NCBI GenBank assembly: GCA_002495885.1
Contig: DAHG01000064.1
Coordinates: 1 to 5,585, forward strand
Direction of reading: 5' to 3'
Source: Methanocellaceae archaeon UBA148
GTDB lineage: Archaea; Halobacteriota; UBA148
DNA length: 5,585 bases
Shown here piece by piece: positions 1 through 5,567 of this stretch (the stretch's first letter is position 1; every line of letters begins with the position of its first letter). The position numbers and the translations under genes are program-made. Below the pieces are notes generated by a model. That model was not told the origin of the DNA. It saw only the letters and a program-made list of their open reading frames with translations, and made no database searches.

Positions 1-80
1 TTTCTATACTTCACTACTTGAACAAGATGATATTGGAGAGCGTAAACAGAATGCGATCCTTTATCTAATTTATATTTCAT
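1..80 (-). CDS. tnpA: IS200/IS605-family transposase TnpA, N-terminal fragment (runs off window)
   Basis: The minus strand is open from ATG at 80-78 to the window edge (26 full codons) and begins MKYKLDKGS, followed by HSVYALQYHLVQVVKYR. This is the characteristic N-terminus of Y1 (HUH) single-strand transposases, which start with a short Lys/Asp/Gly/His stretch and then the first beta strand with the YHLV..(T/V)KYR pattern. The catalytic HUH motif and Tyr would lie beyond the left edge, so activity cannot be judged. These enzymes cut and rejoin single-stranded DNA at hairpin-bearing element ends. No Shine-Dalgarno sequence precedes the ATG. The TA-rich box at 104-118 lies at a distance that would give a nearly leaderless transcript. 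Two plus-strand frames are also open here but match nothing I know. Confidence 0.85.
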   Translation of the reverse strand, partial: MKYKLDKGSHSVYALQYHLVQVVKYR

Positions 81-103
81 AGTTACATATATTATCTTAT
101 AGC

Positions 104-118
104 TATATATATATATAT
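104..118 (-). promoter_or_regulatory. TATA-box region of tnpA
   Basis: Seven TA dinucleotides in a row lie 24-38 nt before the tnpA ATG on the minus strand. An archaeal TATA box works about 25 nt before the transcription start, which would place the start within a few bases of the ATG. The perfect TA repeat could also simply be easily melted DNA, so the exact box is uncertain. Confidence 0.45.
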
Positions 119-132
119 TTATCGCCTCTCAT

Positions 133-170
133 CCCCTACCTTTCGGAAGGGGACTTCTCGGCTACGAAGT
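133..170 (-). other. Two adjacent hairpins upstream of tnpA, probable IS-end structure
   Basis: Hairpin A (133-152) pairs CCCCT with AGGGG and, inside a single mismatch, CC with GG. On the minus strand the loop is GAAA, a GNRA tetraloop. Hairpin B (153-170) follows with no gap and pairs ACTTC with GAAGT around an 8-nt loop. Such tandem structure just upstream of a Y1 transposase fits either the end recognised by TnpA or a 5'-leader fold that limits transposase expression, as described for IS200. Which of the two applies cannot be decided from sequence alone. Confidence 0.5.
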
Positions 171-177
171 TAATCAA

Positions 178-331
178 GTAGTATTGTTGAAACTAACAAC
201 CGAAAGAATCAACAGCACCACCCAGAGATCGTATAACGCTTTTTTTAGGGTGTGCAGATAAGATAAATAAACCACGCTAACTCTGGCTACTGAGGTAGTG
301 ATCTGATATTGCTTTCCTTTTATTAGTAACT
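178..331. other. Intergenic stretch without recognisable gene
   Basis: I find no supported coding frame or structured RNA gene here. The notable items are a weak hairpin (GTTGA at 186-190 with TCAAC at 209-213, or GTTG 186-189 with CAAC 197-200) and a run of seven T at 240-246 on the plus strand. The end of the insertion sequence may lie in this stretch if it is not at about 172-177. No clear terminator for the minus-strand lipoprotein gene that ends at 332 is visible. Confidence 0.5.
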
Positions 332-682
332 TTAAATTGATTTGAGTTGGTCAGTATACCCATACTTTTTCAAAATGTCTGGCTCAGTTACTCTCTCCAT
401 CCATCCGCATTCGGTTACATTATGACAGACCCACCACAGTTCATCATATTGGTCTCGGAGGCACATCATGACGCCACACCACGGACACTGTTTAAGTTCT
501 GTACCCACATCAAAAAATGTTTTAGTTGTCTGTGTCGGCTCGGATGCCAGCGGTTTCGGTGTAGGTGCAGGTGTGGGAGTTGGCGTAGGCTCAGGAGACG
601 ATATGCATCCTGAAAAACCCATAGCTGCCATAGCTCCTGCAAATGCGATGGACTTGAGAAACTTGCGCCTTCCCATCTTCAT
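332..682 (-). CDS. Small exported Cys-rich lipoprotein, probable Tat substrate (hypothetical)
   Basis: I do not recognise the family. From the ATG at 682 the protein is 116 residues and starts MKMGRRKFLKS, a Tat-like twin-arginine signal. A short hydrophobic stretch follows (about residues 12-25) and then a lipobox-like F-S-G-C with the Cys at residue 26, where a lipid anchor could attach. Residues 30-44 are a Pro-Thr-rich linker, then a polar stretch leads into a small C-terminal domain. That domain has CPWC (66-69), C74, CH (86-87) and C92, with aromatic residues between, suggesting a zinc-ribbon- or rubredoxin-like metal site outside the membrane. Tat export would fit a domain that folds with its metal in the cytoplasm. 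A GTG at 715 would extend the reading frame by 11 residues, but the twin-arginine signal and the TATA spacing favour 682 or 676. Confidence 0.8.
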   Translation of the reverse strand: MKMGRRKFLKSIAFAGAMAAMGFSGCISSPEPTPTPTPAPTPKPLASEPTQTTKTFFDVGTELKQCPWCGVMMCLRDQYDELWWVCHNVTECGWMERVTEPDILKKYGYTDQLKSI

Positions 683-697
683 AGTAGTTCTTGTTTT

Positions 698-706
698 ATT
701 TATATT
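698..706 (-). promoter_or_regulatory. TATA-box candidate for the lipoprotein gene
   Basis: The minus strand reads AATATAAAT here, about 20-26 nt before the ATG candidates at 682 and 676, and no Shine-Dalgarno sequence precedes either. This suggests a leaderless or nearly leaderless transcript. A second A/T box (TTTTATAT on the minus strand, 726-719) would give a start some 15 nt further upstream. Confidence 0.4.
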
Positions 707-790
707 GTCCCACACAGGATATAAAACTTCTATTCTCCAGCGTTTTTTCCTGTTAGTTCTACTGTTATCCTAGTGTTCTCGCCCCAGCCG

Positions 791-795
791 AAAAA
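791..795 (-). terminator. Oligo-T terminator candidate after elp3
   Basis: The minus strand has GGGG followed by TTTTT beginning 10 nt after the elp3 stop codon. Archaeal RNA polymerase can terminate at short T runs without a strong hairpin. Five T is short, so readthrough into the lipoprotein gene remains possible. Confidence 0.3.
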
Positions 796-804
796 CCCCT
801 ATGT

Positions 805-2421
805 TCATCTCAAACCTTTGACCATATAGGGCCCATCAAGCTCATATCCTAATTTTCGATAGTAATCGCGCACTCCAACTCCACTGGTGACGGCAATTTT
901 ATCAAACCCATTCTCCGTGGTTATGTTCTCTGCCTCACTCAGCAGTTCCCTACCATATCCCCGATGCTGCCATCCATCCGTTCTTGAACCGATGGGGACC
1001 ATGGGGCCATAGACGTGTAATTCCCTTACAAGTGCGGCATGGCTCAATTCTTTTCTATAGGGGTTATCAGGGAATCTGAGTCTCAGGAAACCTATCAATA
1101 GGTCCTTTTTAACGTCCTCGACTGATATGAAATGCTCAATACCGCCGCATGCATCATATCTTTCTGTCAACGATTTTAGGTTCTCCATGTCTGGCTCGAC
1201 CCCTTTAAGCAGTGCATGTCCAACTTCCCTGCAACGTATACACTGGCACTTTTTGCCCGATTGTCTCAGTCTGTCTGCCGCTAACTGCCTGATATTGCTC
1301 TTGGTCACTCCTGCCAGTATATGTTGTACCGGAATATCCCGCTGGATTCTCTGTAGTCTTACCCATCTGGGTAAAAATGATTTCACCTCGGCAAGCATCT
1401 CCACCGCATCTTCATTCGCAAGCGGCACGTATTCTCCATTTTTCCACATATCATGCAATTGTGTTCCATTCACGATCAGCGTGGGATATATCTTCAGGTA
1501 GTCTGGCTTAAATTCAGAGTCAGTGAATATGCGGCGAAACATCTTTAAATCGTCATCAAGGCAAGAGCCTGGCAAACCGGGCATCATATGAAAGCCCACC
1601 TTGAGCCCACTATCTCTTAGCAGGGCATTAGCAACGATGGAATCCTCAACTGTATGACCTCTTTGCATTCTTCTCAGCACAAAATCATGGGTGCTCTGAA
1701 CGCCTAATTCGACCTTTGTTCCACCAAACTTCAACATTAGATCTATGTGTTCCTTTTTCGACCAATCTGGACGCGTTTCGAAGGTGATCCCTACGTTCCT
1801 TACACTGGCGCTTTCGTTGGCCTTTTGCACCTCTTCGAGCGGAATTGACTTCTGTCTTTTATTTTTATTTTTTCTTTTATTTTCAAAGTCGTTCATCGCC
1901 TCCAAACAACGGCGAACGAACCACTCCTGATAAAGGATGGATCTAGCAGTGAACGTGCCGCCCATGACGATCAACTCTGCTTTATCAAGTGGATGACCGA
2001 TCTGTTGCAGTTGACTGAGACGAGCCATCACTTGGCGATAGGGATCGTAGTCTTGCTGGATTGCTCGTAAAGCAGCAGGTTCATAGCCGGTATAACTTTG
2101 CGGGGAACGAAATGAGGATGTAGGTCCCCCAGGACATGGAACACATAACCCATGGGGACATTTATGGGGTGAAGTCATCACAGCTATGACTGCAACGCCT
2201 GATATCGTCCGAATCGGTTTAATTTGAGCCAATCTTCTGACGATGTCCTGCTCATCATCAGCGGAAACTGCCAGTATATCTGAGTTTTTCGGTATCTTGG
2301 ACAAATTGTACCTTTGCACAACCGCCTTCTTGGCATTGTTTAGTTCATCAGAAGAGAGGATGTCCTCGGCCAATATCATCTCCACTAATTCCCTGCAGGC
2401 AGATTTAACGTCTTCAGTCAT
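805..2421 (-). CDS. elp3: Elp3, tRNA uridine-34 5-carboxymethyl-forming radical SAM/GNAT enzyme
   Basis: The full-length 538-residue protein matches single-subunit archaeal Elp3, which uses SAM and acetyl-CoA to build the 5-carboxymethyl group on wobble U34 of tRNA. The N-terminal region is followed by the Elp3 iron-sulfur motif CPHGLCVPCPGG (Cys 88, 93, 96), radical-SAM strands including ETRPDW (216-221) and ELGVQS (239-244), and the zinc-site segment CQCIRCREVGH (392-402). The C-terminal GNAT domain has the acetyl-CoA loop QHRGYGRELL (485-494) and the conserved tyrosines in YYRKLGY (520-526). A Lys-rich stretch at about 181-191 sits between two radical-SAM segments. The ATG at 2421 is preferred over a TTG one codon earlier. 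It overlaps the nitroreductase stop by 8 nt (2414-2421), so coupled translation is likely. No other Elongator subunit gene is present, as expected for archaea. Confidence 0.96.
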   Translation of the reverse strand: MTEDVKSACRELVEMILAEDILSSDELNNAKKAVVQRYNLSKIPKNSDILAVSADDEQDIVRRLAQIKPIRTISGVAVIAVMTSPHKCPHGLCVPCPGGPTSSFRSPQSYTGYEPAALRAIQQDYDPYRQVMARLSQLQQIGHPLDKAELIVMGGTFTARSILYQEWFVRRCLEAMNDFENKRKNKNKRQKSIPLEEVQKANESASVRNVGITFETRPDWSKKEHIDLMLKFGGTKVELGVQSTHDFVLRRMQRGHTVEDSIVANALLRDSGLKVGFHMMPGLPGSCLDDDLKMFRRIFTDSEFKPDYLKIYPTLIVNGTQLHDMWKNGEYVPLANEDAVEMLAEVKSFLPRWVRLQRIQRDIPVQHILAGVTKSNIRQLAADRLRQSGKKCQCIRCREVGHALLKGVEPDMENLKSLTERYDACGGIEHFISVEDVKKDLLIGFLRLRFPDNPYRKELSHAALVRELHVYGPMVPIGSRTDGWQHRGYGRELLSEAENITTENGFDKIAVTSGVGVRDYYRKLGYELDGPYMVKGLR

Positions 2422-2953
2422 CAATACTCTGGCTCGTCCATTTCTCCCAATGTTCTATCTTCTCATCCAATCTTGGGGGTGCCGTCGGCGCCTCATCGGG
2501 GTATCCTACCACCACTAGCGCAATAGGTCGCACATGCTCTGGCAAACCTAACAAAGAAGATACTTCCTTTTCATCAAAAGCCCCCATCCAACAGGTTCCC
2601 AAGCCAAGAGAGTATGCAGCAAGAAGAATGTTCATTACCGATGCAGTTGCATCCTGAATGGCATAAAGGGCGCTCCTCGCCCTGTACCGCATTTCTGAAC
2701 GCTTCAGATTGGCACACACGACGATCGTGACTGGTGCCTCCCTTAGAAATTCTTGTTTCAGCGCCGCCCTTGCCAACTTTTCTTTCCCCTCCTCCGAGGA
2801 CACGACGATGAATTCTCTCGCCTGTAGATTTCCTGCCGATGGCGCCATTTGCGCGGAATGCAGTAAAATGTTAATATCTGATTTGCTGACCTGCTTCGAC
2901 TTGAACTTGCGTATCGATCTTCGATTTTCTATTGCTTCTATACATTCCTTCAT
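2414..2953 (-). CDS. Nitroreductase-family FMN-dependent oxidoreductase
   Basis: The 179-residue protein belongs to the small nitroreductase superfamily, cytoplasmic homodimers that bind FMN and pass electrons from NAD(P)H or another donor to varied acceptors. The sequence shows the N-terminal flavin-phosphate motif RRSIRKF (11-17), APSAGNLQ (37-44), and GLGTCWMG (117-124) followed by the LGLPEHVRPIALVVVGYP segment that closes the fold. The substrate cannot be predicted, and members do very different jobs. I chose the ATG at 2953 because family members start just before the RRS motif and an AGGTGGTG ribosome site lies 3 nt upstream. An in-frame ATG at 2995 would add 14 basic residues and sits 25 nt from a TATA box, so a leaderless longer form is possible. 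It is first in a likely operon with elp3, with no evident functional link. Confidence 0.9.
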   Translation of the reverse strand: MKECIEAIENRRSIRKFKSKQVSKSDINILLHSAQMAPSAGNLQAREFIVVSSEEGKEKLARAALKQEFLREAPVTIVVCANLKRSEMRYRARSALYAIQDATASVMNILLAAYSLGLGTCWMGAFDEKEVSSLLGLPEHVRPIALVVVGYPDEAPTAPPRLDEKIEHWEKWTSQSIDD

Positions 2954-2956
2954 AAA

Positions 2957-2964
2957 CACCACCT
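2957..2964 (-). promoter_or_regulatory. Ribosome binding site deciding the nitroreductase start
   Basis: AGGTGGTG on the minus strand ends 3 nt before the ATG at 2953. It contains GGTG, which can pair with the archaeal 16S rRNA 3' end, and it supports 2953 over the upstream ATG at 2995. Confidence 0.5.
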
Positions 2965-3016
2965 TTTTTTTAGCTATCTTTTGCACTTTGGCCATAAATC
3001 TTTAAGGATTAACAGG

Positions 3017-3023
3017 TTTATAT
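3017..3023. promoter_or_regulatory. Near-symmetric TATA element between the divergent operons
   Basis: TTTATAT on the plus strand reads ATATAAA on the minus strand. Its centre is 25 nt from the minus-strand ATG at 2995, giving a transcript that starts near there and includes the ribosome site at 2957-2964. In the plus direction it is 17 nt from the ATG at 3037 and 29 nt from the one at 3049. It is the only good TATA candidate in the 2996-3036 spacer, so one box may serve both directions. Confidence 0.4.
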
Positions 3024-3036
3024 GGCGTAGATCGAT

Positions 3037-3528
3037 ATGAGAATTACAATGGATCTAGAGTTAAAAGATACGCCCGGTCAACTAGTGTTGGCTCTACAGC
3101 CCATCTCTGACTTTGAGGGCAATATCGTCTCTGTTGTGCACCATAGAGACAAGAAAACCCCGCGGGGCATGATTCCCGTACAAGTAGCCTTTGAGATCAG
3201 CGGGGAAAAAGTGAGTGGTCTTATCAACAAATTAGAGAGCATCGGTATCATAGTCGCACGGGTTGGTGAGGAGAGACTGCGTGAGAGTAGAGCCGGGATA
3301 TTAATCGGGCACATTATTCACTCAGATATCAGAGATACCATAGACCAGATCGATGCCACGGGATATGCAGAGGTAGTGGATCTCACAATGTCCATGCCTG
3401 GAATAGATCAAAGATCATCTGCAAGACTGGTGATAAATGCCACTGGGAAAGTGGAAATGGAATATGCAGTGGAGTTGCTTAGGAACATCGCGCGTGAAAA
3501 AGATCTGCTATTAATCGAACCCATTTAG
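3037..3528 (+). CDS. ACT-domain protein, predicted allosteric regulator of homoserine dehydrogenase (COG2061-type)
   Basis: The 163-residue protein starts directly with an ACT fold: strand MDLELKD (5-11), then the ligand-loop signature DTPGQL (11-16), helix, and strand NIVSVVH (29-35), ending around residue 77. The second half (about 90-163) has the same alternation of helices and strands and may be a second, diverged ACT-like unit. There is no catalytic domain. ACT domains bind amino acids and change the activity of a partner enzyme. Immediate linkage to a homoserine dehydrogenase that lacks its own ACT domain points to feedback control of that enzyme, and this pairing is a recognised archaeal arrangement. 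The ligand (threonine, methionine or other) cannot be read from the sequence. An ATG at 3049 is an alternative start, but it would remove part of the first strand. No Shine-Dalgarno sequence is seen. Confidence 0.88.
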   Translation: MRITMDLELKDTPGQLVLALQPISDFEGNIVSVVHHRDKKTPRGMIPVQVAFEISGEKVSGLINKLESIGIIVARVGEERLRESRAGILIGHIIHSDIRDTIDQIDATGYAEVVDLTMSMPGIDQRSSARLVINATGKVEMEYAVELLRNIAREKDLLLIEPI

Positions 3529-3541
3529 CAGGGGGTCTCTG

Positions 3542-4558
3542 ATGAAAAAAATACGCCTCTCAATAATCGGATTTGGAGTTATAGGATGTGGTGTTGCAAA
3601 GGTCATTTCGAAAAAAAGAGAGTACATAAAGCACAGACACGGGATCAATCTTGAGCTAGTGGGAATCGGTGAACGTAATGGGGGCATTGCCTGTGAAGAT
3701 GGGATCGACCCCATAGAAGCCTATAATTTAGCGAAAACAAAAGAGATGGGAAAGCATCCCTGCTGGAAAGAAGAAATGAGCGGTATTAACGTCATTAAAG
3801 AAGTGAATGCAGACATTGTAGTGGAAACAACTCCAACAAACGTCGATTCCGGGGAGCCTGGCCTGAGTCATATGATGACTGCTTTTAAAAATAAAAGGCA
3901 TGTAGTCACATCCAATAAAGGACCATTAGCTGTAGCATACAAAGAACTGATAAAAACTGCTGAGGAAAATGACGTTCAGTTTAGATTTGAGGCTTCGGTG
4001 GGCGGAGCTATGCCAGTATTCAATCTTGTACGAGAATGCCTTCAAGCAAATAAGATACTCAGCATCAAGGGCATCTTGAATGGAACGTGCAATTATATAT
4101 TAACAAGGATGTCCACTGAAGGAATGTCATACGAGCACGCCTTATCTGAGGCTCAAGAACTTGGGATTGCAGAGACGAATCCAAGCTATGATGTCGAAGG
4201 AATGGATACTGCATGCAAGCTCGTAATTCTCGCAAATGAGATCCTCGGCATGGATAACACTTACAAAGACGTCGAAATAGAGGGGATAACCAGAATTACC
4301 ATAGAATCGCTAAAACTGGCATCTGACAAGGGGTATACCATAAAGCTGATCGGTGAAGTAGAGACAGAGAAATTAAGAGTTGCACCACGTTTGGTCCCAA
4401 AAGACCATCCTCTGGCTGTCGGGGGAGCTCTCAATGTAATGTCTCTAAATACAGACCTGGCAGGAGAGATCACCATAACTGGCAAGGGTGCTGGCGCCAT
4501 CGAAACGTCGAGCTCCATATTGAGCGATGTGATAAATATTGCGAAAACGTTGAGATGA
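3542..4558 (+). CDS. hom: Homoserine dehydrogenase, catalytic-only form
   Basis: The 338-residue enzyme reduces aspartate semialdehyde to homoserine with NAD(P)H, the branch point to threonine and methionine. It has the Rossmann motif GFGVIG (10-15), the substrate-region VETTPTNVDSGEPGL (94-108), TSNKGPLA (123-130, conserved Lys126), GILNGTCNYILTRM (177-190), and the family signature ETNPSYDVEGMDTACK. By alignment to the yeast enzyme, Glu211, Asp217, Asp222 and Lys226 are the substrate/catalytic residues. It ends after the catalytic fold, without the C-terminal ACT domain of longer bacterial versions; the regulatory domain is probably supplied by the gene just upstream. The gap to that gene is 13 nt and contains a good ribosome site (AGGGGGT, 3530-3536), so the two are almost certainly one operon. 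Start and length fit the family. Confidence 0.95.
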   Translation: MKKIRLSIIGFGVIGCGVAKVISKKREYIKHRHGINLELVGIGERNGGIACEDGIDPIEAYNLAKTKEMGKHPCWKEEMSGINVIKEVNADIVVETTPTNVDSGEPGLSHMMTAFKNKRHVVTSNKGPLAVAYKELIKTAEENDVQFRFEASVGGAMPVFNLVRECLQANKILSIKGILNGTCNYILTRMSTEGMSYEHALSEAQELGIAETNPSYDVEGMDTACKLVILANEILGMDNTYKDVEIEGITRITIESLKLASDKGYTIKLIGEVETEKLRVAPRLVPKDHPLAVGGALNVMSLNTDLAGEITITGKGAGAIETSSSILSDVINIAKTLR

Positions 4559-4573
4559 AAATATCAAAGAGTT

Positions 4574-4606
4574 GGGTCTCATTTGAGCCATCTAAATCTA
4601 GGTTTA
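4574..4606 (+). promoter_or_regulatory. Hairpin and imperfect palindrome between hom and metF
   Basis: GG-T-CTC at 4575-4580 pairs with GAGCC at 4585-4589 around a 4-nt loop with one bulge. No T run follows, so it is a weak terminator at best. Next comes an imperfect 14-bp palindrome, TAAATCTAGGTTTA (4593-4606), centred on CTAG and 12 nt before the metF TATA candidate, where an operator could lie. Both are short enough to be chance. Confidence 0.25.
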
Positions 4607-4618
4607 CGGGCTAGGAAA

Positions 4619-4628
4619 TTATAAAAAA
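4619..4628 (+). promoter_or_regulatory. TATA-box candidate for metF
   Basis: TTATAAAAAA lies about 31-40 nt before the metF ATG in the 100-nt gap after hom. It would give a start near 4646-4650, close to the GAGGTG ribosome site at 4645-4650. The gap and the box suggest metF can be transcribed on its own, although readthrough from hom is also possible. Confidence 0.4.
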
Positions 4629-4658
4629 AGTGGTCAAATTGGATGAGGTGGTTACAAT

Positions 4659-5567
4659 ATGAAAGTTATAGAATTCTATAGAAACTCACCCATTTACTCA
4701 CTTGAAGTCTTCCCGCCGAGAAATGGGGAGCCTATCGATGGTGTATTTAGCACAATAGAGTCTTTAAGGGAATTTAAACCAGCATATATTAGCGTAACTT
4801 GTGGTGCGAGTGGGACTCCGCGCGGTGGGACGGTATCAATAGCGGCAAAAATCAAGAGAGAATACGGAATAGAAAGCGTGATCCATCTTACATGCTCAGA
4901 CAAATCAAAACAAGACATAGAAAATTTATTAACAGGTATAAAATATGAAGGAATTGAAAATATACTTGCACTAAGGGGTGACCCCTCTCAAGGAGAGGAG
5001 ATATTCCTGCCCCATGAAAAGGGGCACACGTATGCATCGGGATTTGTAGAACAGATCAGTTTGATGAACAAAGGAAAATATTTAACAGAGGTTGAAGGCG
5101 CATATAGGCAAGGTTTGCCCACTAATTTTTGCATAAGCGTGGCTGGTTATCCAGAAGGTCACCCGGAGTGCTCGGACAAAAAAAAGGATTTAGAGCATTT
5201 AAAAATAAAAGTTGACAAAGGTGCAGACTACATAATAACTCAAATGTTTTTTGATGTAAACCATTACCTAAAATTCGTGAAAAATGTGGAAGGTATCGGC
5301 ATAGATGCGCCTATAATTCCAGGCGTAATGCCTCTGGAAGAATATTCTCAGATTACATATATGTTACAAAAAATGAAAATAAGCATACCCAGAGATTTCA
5401 TGGAAAAGCTTGAAAAGAACAAATCCGATAAGCATGCTGTGCAAAAAATCTGTACAGAACATACAGTAGACCTTTGTAAAACCCTGATAAGAGAGGGGGC
5501 GCCAGGAATACATTTTTATACTATGAATCGACTGGAAAGCACACGTAGAATTCTTCAACAGATGTGA
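4659..5567 (+). CDS. metF: Methylenetetrahydrofolate reductase family protein MetF
   Basis: The 302-residue FAD-dependent TIM-barrel protein is of usual MetF length. Family enzymes interconvert methylene- and methyl-tetrahydrofolate; in archaea the carrier may instead be tetrahydromethanopterin. Visible motifs are SLEVFPPR (14-21; Glu16 matches the catalytic Glu28 of the E. coli enzyme), YISVTCGA (43-50), HLTC (76-79), LALRGD (103-108; Asp108 matches the flavin/folate Asp120), VAGYPEGHPE (161-170), ADYIITQMFFD (189-199; Gln195 matches folate-binding Gln183), PIIPGVMP (218-225) and APGIHFYTMNR (281-291). A strong ribosome site GAGGTG (4645-4650) is 8 nt upstream. Codirection with hom fits methionine synthesis. 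In archaeal lineages lacking Mer, MetF has been proposed to take its place in the C1 pathway. Whether this copy uses NAD(P)H, F420 or a partner such as MetV is not decidable here, as the window ends 18 nt after the stop. Confidence 0.95.
   Translation: MKVIEFYRNSPIYSLEVFPPRNGEPIDGVFSTIESLREFKPAYISVTCGASGTPRGGTVSIAAKIKREYGIESVIHLTCSDKSKQDIENLLTGIKYEGIENILALRGDPSQGEEIFLPHEKGHTYASGFVEQISLMNKGKYLTEVEGAYRQGLPTNFCISVAGYPEGHPECSDKKKDLEHLKIKVDKGADYIITQMFFDVNHYLKFVKNVEGIGIDAPIIPGVMPLEEYSQITYMLQKMKISIPRDFMEKLEKNKSDKHAVQKICTEHTVDLCKTLIREGAPGIHFYTMNRLESTRRILQQM

Larger units (their letters stand above)
1..177 (-). mobile_element. Partial IS200/IS605-family insertion sequence, tnpA-upstream end
   Basis: The minus strand carries the start of a Y1 transposase gene (80 to 1) and, upstream of it, adjacent hairpins at 133-170. 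IS200/IS605 elements have no terminal inverted repeats. Their ends are recognised as subterminal hairpins next to a short target sequence, which fits this layout. The outer boundary is not resolved. I stop at 177 because the minus strand reads TTGAT at 177-173, the same pentanucleotide used as target by ISDra2, but it lies only 3 nt from the first hairpin and may be chance. The element continues off the left edge, so whether it also carries tnpB is unknown. Confidence 0.5.

Noticed and set aside
24..45. C/D-box guide RNA lookalike
   Set aside because: The C-box-like sequence is imperfect, no matching D box follows at a proper distance, and the region codes for TnpA.
2..82. Plus-strand open frame that could be the 3' end of a gene
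   Set aside because: It overlaps the minus-strand frame with a clear TnpA N-terminus and its translation matches nothing I recognise.
184..193. GTTGAAAC-like stretch resembling the end of some CRISPR repeats
   Set aside because: It occurs once, with no second copy or regular spacing, so there is no array.
240..246. Seven-T run as terminator of a plus-strand small RNA starting near the TA repeat
   Set aside because: The TA repeat and hairpins are better explained by the minus-strand tnpA, and no independent sign of a plus-strand RNA is visible.
347..773. Plus-strand open frames over the lipoprotein gene
   Set aside because: They are antisense to a protein with a convincing signal, lipobox and Cys motif. 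Their Gly/Arg/Val-rich content is the shadow of the Pro-Thr linker.
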